This document shows, piece by piece, positions 1 to 7,425 of a DNA stretch of 64,000 nt. The notes beneath the pieces were generated by a model. The model was not told the origin of the DNA. It saw nothing but the letters and a program-made list of their open reading frames with translations, and did no database searches. Every line of letters starts with the position of its first letter. Within the stretch, counting starts at the first letter, position 1. Position numbers and translations under genes: made by a program. The DNA is from JANXMY01 sp965246745 (GTDB lineage Bacteria > Armatimonadota > Armatimonadia > Armatimonadales > Capsulimonadaceae), in assembly GCA_965246745.1 (NCBI GenBank), contig OZ251980.1, forward strand, positions 1,860,001-1,924,000. The letters are read 5' to 3'.

Positions 1-195
1 GGGGCGCTGGCAGCCGTGGAGCGTTCACCCACGCCGGTAATCACGCTGAGCGGAATGCTCGCTGCCCCGGACGGCACGGTAATCCGTCGCGGTATCCAGA
101 AGAATGGCGGACCGCTTGCGTTCAACCTCGGGCGCGATTTAGCACGGGAGCTGTTGGCGCAGGACGACCACGGATTGAAATCCGAGGCTGAATAA
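1..195 (+). CDS. hemC: Hydroxymethylbilane synthase (porphobilinogen deaminase), C-terminal fragment
   Basis: Only the last 64 residues are in the window, in frame from base 1 to the TAA at 193-195. The stretch TLSGMLAAPDGTVIRRG followed by GRDLARELL matches the end of the HemC C-terminal domain (family knowledge), the enzyme that makes the linear tetrapyrrole of heme synthesis in the cytosol. The last residues, HGLKSEAE, and the stop are encoded by the repeat that begins at 168. The natural C-terminal tail therefore seems to have been replaced by repeat-derived codons. The identification rests on a short fragment. Confidence 0.65.
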   Translation, partial: GALAAVERSPTPVITLSGMLAAPDGTVIRRGIQKNGGPLAFNLGRDLARELLAQDDHGLKSEAE

Positions 196-286
196 ACCTA
201 TGTCGAAGCGACACGGGATTGGGCGTAACCGGGTTCTTGTGTCGCCGCGACACTGGTTTGTTTCAGCCTCGGAATTCATTCCGTGG
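168..286 (+). repeat. Dispersed inverted-repeat element, family R1, copy a
   Basis: The element starts CCACGGATTGAAATCC-GAGGCT and ends AGCCTCGGAATTCATTCCGTGG, so its ends are near-perfect inverted repeats of about 22 bp. Inside are the short palindromes GTCGAAGCGAC and GTCGCCGCGAC separated by a variable spacer. Three more copies lie at 14055, 22608 and 47005. This copy supplies the end of hemC, and a reading frame opened inside it runs into the DUF1016 relic. No transposase is encoded, so it resembles a MITE or REP-type element. Confidence 0.85.
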
Positions 287-307
287 CGCTTTATTGGGAA
301 AACACAC

Positions 308-730
308 ATGGACGAGATTATCAGCGGCGGTTACACTGACCTGCTCGGCGCAATCAAAGGCCGCATCCGCACCGCGCAGTACGACGCCCTCCGTGCGGTC
401 AACAAAGAGCTGATTACGCTTTACTGGAACATCGGCGAGCTGATTGTCAGCCGCCAGCAGGGCGAAACGTGGGGTCAGTCTGTCGTTAAAAAACTGGCGA
501 CAGACATTCAGCAGGAGTTCCCCGGACTGCAAGGATTTTCCGCCGCAAACATGTGGCGGATGAAGCTATTCTACGAGAGCTACAACAGTAGTCAAAAACT
601 CGCGCCATTGGTGCGAGAAATAGGCTGGAGCCACAATGTCGCGATTTTCGAGAAGTGCAAAGACGAATTGCAGCGCGAGTTCTACCTTCGCATGACCAAA
701 ACGCACGGGTGGACAAAGACCATGTCGTAA
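308..730 (+). pseudogene. Truncated DUF1016 (YhcG-type) nuclease-family protein, N-terminal domain only
   Basis: About 140 residues from the ATG at 308. The stretches YTDLLGAIKGRIRTAQ, NKELITLYWNIGELI and LQREFYLRMTKTHGWTK match the DUF1016 N-terminal domain of YhcG-like proteins. Full-length members are roughly 350 residues and end in a PDDEXK nuclease domain, which is absent: the frame stops three codons after GWTK. An open frame extends back to 200, but those residues come from repeat R1a. No clear ribosome-binding site precedes 308. With R1a upstream and R2a downstream, this is probably a relic of a mobile defence-type gene. Confidence 0.7.
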
Positions 731-828
731 ACGACACGGCTATTGAGCGAAGACGCTGCAAATACCGCTTCTGCACTGGCAGACCCGGAGGGCGCGGCAC
801 TGGGAATAAACTCTCTTGCTCTTAACCC

Positions 829-894
829 CGCGAAGCGGTGTTTTGTGGCGTCCGCGCCGTGTAGCCGTGTGTTTCAACACATGGTCTGGAAACG
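829..894 (+). repeat. Dispersed repeat family R2, copy a
   Basis: About 66 bp: CGCGAAGCGGTG, then GGCGTCCGCGCC, then TAGCCGTGTG-TTCAACACATGG. It can form two small hairpins (GGCG-tccg-CGCC and CCGTGTG-ttcaa-CACATGG). A second copy with the same module order is at 62545-62610. It lies between the DUF1016 relic and the membrane-protein gene. The rest of 731-915 shows no gene. Confidence 0.75.
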
Positions 895-915
895 CATGGT
901 TCTTAAGGATTTGTA

Positions 916-1518
916 ATGGAAACAGCGACCACAGTCCCGGAAGACAAAGCGGCTTGGCTCAGAAAAAGACGAAGAATAAGAAAAAAAGTGTTCATCTCTT
1001 ATCTTTTTTTAGCTGCCGCCTTTGCAGGACTTCTCTGGCAGGTGGATCAAAAAGACAAGCAGGAGCGTCAAGAGGCCATCCAATACCGTGAGGATTGTGC
1101 GCGGGCGGGGCAGGCGTCGTCCGGCTGCGAAGTGCTGATGATGCAGGTTTATGAACACCGAAAAGAAGTCTATCTTGACCCGGACAGTGACGATTACTTC
1201 CGGCTCAGCCTGAAAAGCAAATCCGGTCGGACATTTGAAGTGGATACAACCAGCCCGCAATGGGACCGCATCGCGCTTGGAACCACGGTGACGGCGGTTG
1301 TCTGGAACGGCGAAGTGGAAGAAGTCAGCGACAGCGGCGGGACGGAGGAAATGAAAACCAACCCCGCACGCAGGGCGGAAGATAATCGCCTCACCGACAT
1401 CGGCTTGAAAGTTTTAGGACTAATTTGTTTCTGTTTCGGTCCTATCTCCTTGATAATCGAAAGCAGGCAAGACGAAAAGCGGTGGGCAGCCAAAGCAGGG
1501 AACGACCCCAGCGCCTAA
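916..1518 (+). CDS. Hypothetical protein with two membrane segments
   Basis: A 200-residue protein I do not recognise. A basic N-terminus (RKRRRIRKK) precedes a hydrophobic helix at about residues 25-42. A soluble middle of some 115 residues follows, including two cysteines near residue 65, and a second helix lies at about 163-181 before a charged tail. The ends are probably cytoplasmic and the middle extracytoplasmic. No Shine-Dalgarno sequence is evident before the ATG. Base composition is lower in GC than the neighbouring nadB, which fits an accessory gene. Confidence 0.55.
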   Translation: METATTVPEDKAAWLRKRRRIRKKVFISYLFLAAAFAGLLWQVDQKDKQERQEAIQYREDCARAGQASSGCEVLMMQVYEHRKEVYLDPDSDDYFRLSLKSKSGRTFEVDTTSPQWDRIALGTTVTAVVWNGEVEEVSDSGGTEEMKTNPARRAEDNRLTDIGLKVLGLICFCFGPISLIIESRQDEKRWAAKAGNDPSA

Positions 1519-1570
1519 CGGGTTTCAGTGTCAAACAGCAAGGCAAAATCTTAGAAACGAGTACGCGGCG

Positions 1571-3142
1571 ATGCAGACGTTTGATTATTTGGTGCTCGGC
1601 AGCGGCAGCGCGGGGCTGTCGTTTGCGCTGGAAGTGTCGGCGCATGGGCGGGTCGCACTGGTGACGAAAAAAGACCGGACGGACAGCAACACGAACTGGG
1701 CGCAGGGCGGGATCGCCGGGGTCATGGGCGCGGACGACGACCCCGAATTGCACGTTCAGGACACGCTGATTGCCGGGGCGGGGCTGTGCCATGAGGACGC
1801 CGTGCGGGTGCTGGTCGCCGAAGGACCTGATAGAATACGCGAGCTGATGGCATTCGGCGCGAACTTCAACCGCGAAAAAAACGGCGAGCTGTCGCTGGGG
1901 CGCGAAGGCGGGCACTCCCGGCGAAGAATTATCCATACGGCGGACCTAACGGGCAAGGAAGTCGAGCGGACACTGGTGGAAGCGGCGCGGACCCACCCGA
2001 ATATCACAGTGCTCGAGCATCACTTTGTGGTGGACTTGATTACCCAAAACGGCCGCTGCTGCGGGGCGCAGGTGCTCGATGAGGCGACCGAAACGGTGGA
2101 AGCGTTTCTCGCCCCGGCGACGCTGCTTGCCACCGGCGGGGCGGGGCAAGTGTACCAGTTTACGACCAACCCGCCGATTGCGACCGGGGACGGGGTCGCG
2201 ATGGCCTGGCGGGCGGGGGCGAAGATCGCCGACATGGAGTTTATTCAGTTTCACCCGACTTCATTGTATCATCCCGACGCCAAAAGCTTTTTGATCTCGG
2301 AAGCCGTTCGGGGCGAAGGCGGCATACTGCGCCGAAAAGACGGCACGGCGTTTATGGCGGAGTATGACCCCGAGCGCCGGGATTTAGCGCCGCGCGACAT
2401 TGTCGCCCGCGCGATTGACAGCGAGATCAAAAAGACCGGCGACGAGTGCGTCTATCTCGACATCACGCATTTAGCCCCGGAAGAAATCAAGCGCCATTTT
2501 CCGACCATCTATGCCCGCTGCTTGTCGTTCGGCATTGACATCACGACCGACCAAATCCCCGTCGTCCCCGCCGCGCATTACTCCTGCGGCGGGGTCGTCA
2601 CCGACCTGCGGGGCCGGACCTCCATTGACGGCCTGTATGCCTGCGGGGAAGCGGCGTCCACGGGGGTCCACGGCGCGAACCGGCTGGCGTCAAACTCGCT
2701 GCTCGAAGCGCTCGTCTTCGGCAAGCGGGCGGCCCAAGATGCTCAGGCCCGAACCGACCTGCCTGCCGCCTGCACGAGCGCTCCGCCGCTGCCCGGCGAA
2801 GCGAGGCGGGTCGGGGCACTCGACCACGCGCAGGTGGAAGCCCTGCGGAACCGCTTGCAGCGCACAATGCAGCGCTATGTCGGGATTGTCCGCTCCGATT
2901 CCCGCCTCGCCAAAGCCGCCGCCGCCGTGGATGCGCTCGATGCCGAAGCCCGGCTAGTGTTCAGCGGCAGCGTGCTGGCCGACGATATTCTCGAGCTTCG
3001 CAACATGATCGAAGTCGCCAAGCTGATTATCCGATGCGCCCAGGCCCGCAAAGAGTCGCGCGGCCTGCACTTCACGACCGACTACCCGCAGACAGTAGAC
3101 AGCGAGCGCCACGACACGGTGCTTCAGAACACGGCGCTTTGA
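1571..3142 (+). CDS. nadB: L-aspartate oxidase
   Basis: A 523-residue flavoprotein that oxidises L-aspartate to iminoaspartate, the first step of de novo NAD synthesis in the cytosol. The FAD-binding GSGSAGLSFALE lies at about residues 9-20. Further family motifs are TNWAQGGIAGV, the active-site stretch EGGHSRRRIIH, EFIQFHPTSLYHP, and GVHGANRLASNSLLEALVFG near the flavin. The length is normal for NadB. The start at 1571 gives the N-terminus MQTFDYLVLGSGSAG, placing the dinucleotide fold where expected. nadA and nadC are not in the window. The next gene starts 16 nt downstream. Confidence 0.95.
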   Translation: MQTFDYLVLGSGSAGLSFALEVSAHGRVALVTKKDRTDSNTNWAQGGIAGVMGADDDPELHVQDTLIAGAGLCHEDAVRVLVAEGPDRIRELMAFGANFNREKNGELSLGREGGHSRRRIIHTADLTGKEVERTLVEAARTHPNITVLEHHFVVDLITQNGRCCGAQVLDEATETVEAFLAPATLLATGGAGQVYQFTTNPPIATGDGVAMAWRAGAKIADMEFIQFHPTSLYHPDAKSFLISEAVRGEGGILRRKDGTAFMAEYDPERRDLAPRDIVARAIDSEIKKTGDECVYLDITHLAPEEIKRHFPTIYARCLSFGIDITTDQIPVVPAAHYSCGGVVTDLRGRTSIDGLYACGEAASTGVHGANRLASNSLLEALVFGKRAAQDAQARTDLPAACTSAPPLPGEARRVGALDHAQVEALRNRLQRTMQRYVGIVRSDSRLAKAAAAVDALDAEARLVFSGSVLADDILELRNMIEVAKLIIRCAQARKESRGLHFTTDYPQTVDSERHDTVLQNTAL

Positions 3143-3158
3143 AGCGCGAGGACGTGCC

Positions 3159-4163
3159 ATGACCCGAGCACGCGGCGCGGTGCTGGCGCTGCTCGTTTTT
3201 TGCCTGACAACCGGCGCGGGCCGGGCACAGTCGCCGCGCCCGATGCAGACGTGGGCGATCTTGTTTCCGACGGTGCGATTCGGCGACTACGACCTCTGCC
3301 TGGCGCAGGTCCCGGCGGGGGAACCTGCGCTGGACGCACGCCTGACCGGGCTGCATGCTGAGGTGCGCGATGAAGGAACGCGGCGGACACAAGCGGCACG
3401 GGTGACACCCTTGCCCGCGCCGCTGCCGGTGCCGGGGTATGGGCCGCTGGACCGGGTGCCGGGCCGCGCCTGGGCCGGGCTGCATTGGGACACGGCGGGG
3501 CTGCCGCCGGGAATGTACACGCTGAGTGTTTCGTTGCCGGGGGACGTGCGCCCGGCGTCGCTGCAAATCTACCTGCCCGACGACGCGGGCGGCCTGCGGG
3601 CGGCGCGGGCGGGGTTTCTCGGCCGGCGCGTGTGGCCCCGTGCCGCCCTGTGGCTCTTCGGCCCGAGCGGCGCATTTCAATTCGGCCCGAGGACATCGCT
3701 GCGGGTGCGGTCCATCACGCGCTTAACCCAGCCCTCTGCCGACCTGGCGATGAACAGCGGACGCGGCCCCGGCTGGGATATATCCCCTGCCGATTTTCTC
3801 ACGCGCGACCCGCTGCGCGTGGTCTTTGACCGGCCCCGGCATCTTTCGCTGACGGCGTACTCATTTCGCGGCGCAAAGCCCGCGCCGCTCCCTGCGGCTT
3901 TTGTTCAGGACTTCGCCGACCCGTGGCAGATGACGCGGGCGCTCGGCCTGCGTCCCCCGCCGCGCCGCTTGACCCCGCCCAAGCCCGGCGCGTCCCCGGC
4001 GCGGACATTGGCCTGGTACGGCTGGCCGACCGAGTACGGCACGTTCGCGCAGCTTGCCGGGCGGTCGTCCTGGCGCTACAACACTTTGAAGCCGTTCTAT
4101 GCGGCGGTTTATTTCAAGCGCGGCAAATTTGTCCGCTTCGACCCCGGCGGCTCGCTGCCGTAA
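3159..4163 (+). CDS. Secreted protein of unknown function
   Basis: A 334-residue protein with an N-terminal signal peptide (hydrophobic ALLVFCLTTGAGRAQS, likely cut near residue 23). GAGG lies about 8 nt before the ATG. The mature part is rich in proline and arginine with no domain I can name; a stretch PPGMYTLSVSLPG has a beta-sandwich look. It lies 16 nt after nadB and may be co-transcribed, although nothing suggests a role in NAD synthesis. It converges on the lacI-type gene, leaving an 87-nt gap without an obvious terminator. Confidence 0.6.
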   Translation: MTRARGAVLALLVFCLTTGAGRAQSPRPMQTWAILFPTVRFGDYDLCLAQVPAGEPALDARLTGLHAEVRDEGTRRTQAARVTPLPAPLPVPGYGPLDRVPGRAWAGLHWDTAGLPPGMYTLSVSLPGDVRPASLQIYLPDDAGGLRAARAGFLGRRVWPRAALWLFGPSGAFQFGPRTSLRVRSITRLTQPSADLAMNSGRGPGWDISPADFLTRDPLRVVFDRPRHLSLTAYSFRGAKPAPLPAAFVQDFADPWQMTRALGLRPPPRRLTPPKPGASPARTLAWYGWPTEYGTFAQLAGRSSWRYNTLKPFYAAVYFKRGKFVRFDPGGSLP

Positions 4164-4250
4164 GAAGCGCGAATAGGCAGACGCAGCTTGCTTCTCCAGC
4201 CCCGGCCTCTCCAAACCCGGACAGCGGGCGGATGCCCCCGCCGTGCGCCG

Positions 4251-5327
4251 TTAAGAATTGCTGCCGGGCGGGGGCGGACCGGCGGACGCTCGCTCGACAA
4301 GCCGGGCGGGAAGCATCACTTTTTCCGGCGGGCCGCCGCGAAGCTGCGCCAGCAGCAGGTCTACGGCGTGGGCGCCGAGGGCGACATACGGCTGGCGCAC
4401 TGTGGTCAGCGGCGGGCCGGCCTCGCCCGCGTTGTACACGTCGTCAAACCCGACCACCGACAAGTCTTCCGGCACGCGCAGCCCCTGCTCCCGCGCGGCT
4501 TCCAGCGCCCCAAACGCAACCACGTCGTTCCAGGCGAAAATCGCGGTCGGGCGCTCGGCGGCGGGACGCGCCAGCATCCGGCGCAGCCGCCCGAATGCTT
4601 CCGGCGCGTCATCGGTGTCCGGCACGATCAGCCGGGCGTCCGCCCGCAGTCCGGCGCGGGCCAAAGCGCGGCGGTATCCGTCCTGCCGCTGATTGGCGCT
4701 CTGGTAAAAGCGCGATCCCCCCAAAAACCCGATACGCCGATGGCCGAGCGCCAGCAGGTAGTCGGTCATCTGCTCCGCTTCCCGCCGGTTGTCCACATCC
4801 ACGGCGGCCACTCCGGCGTTGTCCATGTATTCCCCGACCACCACAAACGGCGTTCCCCGGCTTTGCAGAATCGGAATAATCGGGTCGCTTTGGTTGGCGG
4901 ACACGAAAATCATGCCGTCGCAGCGCCCGTCGCAGTTCGCGCGGACACTGCCGTTCGGGTCGGTGTCCCAGCGGTGGCCGGGAAACAAGGTCAAGTTCTG
5001 ATCCAGCGTGTACGCCTGCGCGATGATGCCGTCAAGCACCGACCCCATGTACCCCGCCACCGCCAGATACTCTCGGTTCAGCAGACCGATTGTCGCCGGG
5101 GCGTCGGGCGCCGGCCGGCGGGCGGCGGGGCGGGGCCGGTAGCCCAGCTCGCGGATAGCGGACAGCACGCGCTCGCGGGTGGGCAGGCTGATGGTTTCCG
5201 GCTCATTGATGACCCGCGAGACAGTCATCGGAGCCACCCCGCAGTGCTCGGCGACATCCCGCAGCGACGGGCGGCGGGCGGCGGCGGCACGCGGAGACGC
5301 GCTGCGGGGGGGTTGACTAAGGTTCAT
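4251..5327 (-). CDS. LacI/GalR-family transcriptional repressor
   Basis: A 358-residue regulator. The N-terminal helix-turn-helix lies at about residues 20-70 (SLRDVAEHCGVAPMTVSRVI, then the hinge segment LGYRPRPAARR). A periplasmic-binding-protein-like sensor domain follows, with IFAWNDVVAFGALEAARE and the LSVVGFDDV motif typical of the family. Such proteins bind palindromic operators and respond to sugars. It is divergent from the pseudopilin gene at 5488, whose promoter contains a perfect 14-bp palindrome, so that gene is the likely target. AAGGGG and a possible -10 box CATACT lie just before its own start codon. Confidence 0.92.
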   Translation of the reverse strand: MNLSQPPRSASPRAAAARRPSLRDVAEHCGVAPMTVSRVINEPETISLPTRERVLSAIRELGYRPRPAARRPAPDAPATIGLLNREYLAVAGYMGSVLDGIIAQAYTLDQNLTLFPGHRWDTDPNGSVRANCDGRCDGMIFVSANQSDPIIPILQSRGTPFVVVGEYMDNAGVAAVDVDNRREAEQMTDYLLALGHRRIGFLGGSRFYQSANQRQDGYRRALARAGLRADARLIVPDTDDAPEAFGRLRRMLARPAAERPTAIFAWNDVVAFGALEAAREQGLRVPEDLSVVGFDDVYNAGEAGPPLTTVRQPYVALGAHAVDLLLAQLRGGPPEKVMLPARLVERASAGPPPPGSNS

Positions 5328-5399
5328 ACCCCTTAGTATGACCTATCTTCGGCAAAAATCGTTGTTGAAAATGTTCCGAAAAATATTATTGCCAGACGC

Positions 5400-5438
5400 T
5401 TGACAAAAAGCACAGACCATGTTATGATACATGTATCA
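5400..5438 (+). promoter_or_regulatory. Sigma-70 promoter with overlapping palindromic operator
   Basis: TTGACA at 5400-5405 and TATGAT at 5423-5428 are separated by 17 bp. The perfect palindrome TGATACATGTATCA at 5425-5438 covers the -10 box and the expected start site, the classic position for a repressor. The divergent LacI-type regulator starts 73 nt upstream of the -35 box. The operator assignment is inference. Confidence 0.8.
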
Positions 5439-5487
5439 CAGCAGCAGCGAGCCGCCGTGTCTTCATTCACAGAACCGAGGAAAAGAA

Positions 5488-6327
5488 ATGAAACCCATTC
5501 ACTCCCGAAGCCGCACCGGCTTCACTCTGATCGAGCTGCTTGTCGTCATCGCCATCATTGCGATACTCGCCGCCATTTTGTTCCCTGTCTTCCAGAAAGT
5601 GCGCGAAAACGCCCGCCGGGCGTCCTGCCAGTCCAACCAAAAGCAGATGGGAATCGCGGCGCTCCAGTATGTGCAGGACAACGAAGAGTCCTACCCGCCC
5701 GTCAATGCCATGACCCTGGACGCTGCGGGCAACTCCGTGGCCGTCCTCGATGCCCAGGGCAACAACATTTCCTGGACGATTATCTTGCAGCCGTACACGT
5801 CCACCAAGCTGGTCAGCCAGTGCCCTGACGAGAAAAACGTCTTCACGGGATACGACTCGACCGGGCACACCGACGACGGCTACTCGCTGAACGGGCCGAT
5901 GTCCGGCTTGAAGCTGGCTCAGGTTCTGCGGCCTGCCGGGACAATCCTTCTCGGCGAAGCGATTCAAGTCGGCAAGGGCGGCCCGTTTGAAGCGCTGGGC
6001 ATGCAGTTCCATTACGCGGCCTGGGTGAACCCCGCCACGGGTGCGCCGTACACGTCCGGCACATTCCCCTACGGCAGCGTCGCTTTCGACCCGAACATTC
6101 ACCTCATCGGCGCTTCTCAAAACAACGACTGCAACGGCGGGGAGCGGGCGTTCGCCGACGGCGGGACAAACGGCGGGACGGCGGACTTCGGCAGCCCCTG
6201 CTTTCAAGTGGTCGCGCTGCGGCACAACGACGGCGGCAACATGTGCTTCAGCGACGGCCATGTGAAGTGGCTGCGCCGCGAAGCGTTCCGTCTTCAGATG
6301 TTCGTGCCGGGCTATCCCACCGACTAA
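5488..6327 (+). CDS. Type II pseudopilin-like protein (DUF1559, prepilin N-methylation motif)
   Basis: A 279-residue protein beginning with a short basic leader and the prepilin cleavage motif (G-FTLIE at about residues 11-16), followed by one hydrophobic helix and FPVFQKVRENARRASCQSN. The C-terminal stretch CFSDGHVKWLRR is the typical H-x-DG end of DUF1559 proteins, which occur in large numbers in Planctomycetes and Armatimonadota. It is probably cleaved by a prepilin peptidase and displayed outside the inner membrane. The start at 5488 was chosen because GAGGAAAAG precedes it at the right distance. It has its own LacI-type promoter and a terminator, so it may be a single-gene unit. Confidence 0.88.
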   Translation: MKPIHSRSRTGFTLIELLVVIAIIAILAAILFPVFQKVRENARRASCQSNQKQMGIAALQYVQDNEESYPPVNAMTLDAAGNSVAVLDAQGNNISWTIILQPYTSTKLVSQCPDEKNVFTGYDSTGHTDDGYSLNGPMSGLKLAQVLRPAGTILLGEAIQVGKGGPFEALGMQFHYAAWVNPATGAPYTSGTFPYGSVAFDPNIHLIGASQNNDCNGGERAFADGGTNGGTADFGSPCFQVVALRHNDGGNMCFSDGHVKWLRREAFRLQMFVPGYPTD

Positions 6328-6350
6328 TGCCGGTTGGCCGGCACGCAGCG

Positions 6351-6388
6351 GCGCGGAAGACGGCGAAAGCTGCCTTCCGCGCTTTTTT
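6351..6388 (+). terminator. Rho-independent terminator after the pseudopilin gene
   Basis: The stem GCGCGGAAG...CTTCCGCGC is followed by six T residues. It lies 23 nt after the stop codon and before the esterase gene, so downstream transcription needs read-through or another promoter. Confidence 0.85.
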
Positions 6389-6410
6389 CACAGATGAAGA
6401 GGTGTAATCG

Positions 6411-7358
6411 GTGAACAATTCTCGGGCGCTGGCCTGCATTTTTTTTCTGCTCCTGCCGGCAGTCTCGGCGGCGGCCGGTCCGCCCCCTGCGCCGCCCGCT
6501 TTCAGTGTTCCCGCGCCGAGCCTTCCCGCCCCCGTCACGCTTGATGTCTGGCCGGGGCTTGCGCCGGGCGAAACTTCGGCTTCCCCCGGCGATCTCAGCG
6601 CAGACGCGAGCGGGCGGTATGGGCCGATCCGCAAGCGGGCGAACATCACCCGGCCTGAGATTGAGTTTTACCCTGCGCCCGGCCTTCCGGGCCGCCCGAA
6701 GCCGACCCTGCTGGTGTGCCCCGGCGGCGGCTACTACGTCGTCACCACCGACATTGAAGGCGCGGAAGCCGCCCGCTGGCTCAACACGCTCGGCTTCAAC
6801 GCCGCCGTGCTGTTTTACCGCGTTCCCGACAGCGCCGTGCCGGCTCCCGCCCGGCGCGAGCCGGCCTGGCAGGACGCCCAGCGGGCAATGTCGCGGCTGC
6901 GGGCGTCAAGCGCCGCGCTCGGCATTGACCCGCACCGCTTCGGCGTCCTCGGCTTTTCCGCCGGCGGGCATCTGGCCGCCCGCCTGGCCTGCGGCGGCCC
7001 CCGCGCCTACGCCGCCGTGGACAGCGCCGACCGGCAGCCGTTTCGCCCGGATTTCGCGCTGCTGATTTACCCGGCGTTTTTGTGGAACAAAAGCCTGGAC
7101 GCGCCCGTGCCGGAAGCCGCGCCGGCGGCGGGAATGCCGCCGCTGTTTTTGCGGCAGACCCGCGACGACGACCTGCTCGATGCGGATGTCTACGCCGCCG
7201 CGCTCCGGCGGCAGGGGGACGCCGCCGACTGCCGCGTATACGACAGCGGCGGACACGGCTACGGCCTGCGCCTCGCCCCGCCCCTGCCGGCATCTCACTG
7301 GCCGGACGAAGCCGCCGCCTGGCTGCGCCGGCAGACCGCGCCTGCCGTCAAAAAGTAA
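6411..7358 (+). CDS. Secreted alpha/beta-hydrolase (esterase/acetyl-xylan-esterase-like)
   Basis: A 315-residue protein with a signal peptide (hydrophobic CIFFLLLPAVSAAAG). It has the oxyanion loop CPGGGYY, the nucleophile elbow GFSAGGHLA, an acidic residue in RQTRDDDLLDADVY and the histidine in SGGHGYGLR, giving a Ser-Asp-His triad. The combination resembles BD-FAE/dienelactone-hydrolase-type esterases found with carbohydrate-degrading loci. The substrate is not readable; deacetylation of plant polysaccharide is a guess. The start is GTG at 6411 with GAGGTG close upstream. It lies downstream of the LacI-type unit, which would suit sugar-responsive expression. Confidence 0.82.
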   Translation: MNNSRALACIFFLLLPAVSAAAGPPPAPPAFSVPAPSLPAPVTLDVWPGLAPGETSASPGDLSADASGRYGPIRKRANITRPEIEFYPAPGLPGRPKPTLLVCPGGGYYVVTTDIEGAEAARWLNTLGFNAAVLFYRVPDSAVPAPARREPAWQDAQRAMSRLRASSAALGIDPHRFGVLGFSAGGHLAARLACGGPRAYAAVDSADRQPFRPDFALLIYPAFLWNKSLDAPVPEAAPAAGMPPLFLRQTRDDDLLDADVYAAALRRQGDAADCRVYDSGGHGYGLRLAPPLPASHWPDEAAAWLRRQTAPAVKK

Positions 7359-7365
7359 CGCCGGC

Positions 7366-7418
7366 CCGAGAAGTCAGCAGCCCCCCGGCACTCTGCCGGG
7401 GGGCTGCTGACTTTTCGG
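7366..7418. terminator. Bidirectional intrinsic terminator between convergent genes
   Basis: A 20-bp perfect inverted repeat (AAGTCAGCAGCCCCCCGGCA and its complement, 3-nt loop), extendable by about four pairs. It is flanked by a T run on the right and an A run further left. It sits between the stops of the esterase and the beta-helix protein and can serve both. Confidence 0.9.
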
Positions 7419-7425
7419 AGTGAGA

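Noticed and set aside
168..286. R1 as an insertion sequence
   Set aside because: At 120-140 bp it encodes no transposase, so at most it is a non-autonomous element.
1519..1570. NAD-related riboswitch before nadB
   Set aside because: The gap is only 52 nt and no conserved structure could be recognised.
4188..5336. 382-codon plus-strand open frame
   Set aside because: It is antisense to the LacI-type regulator and has no recognisable domain; a high-GC shadow.
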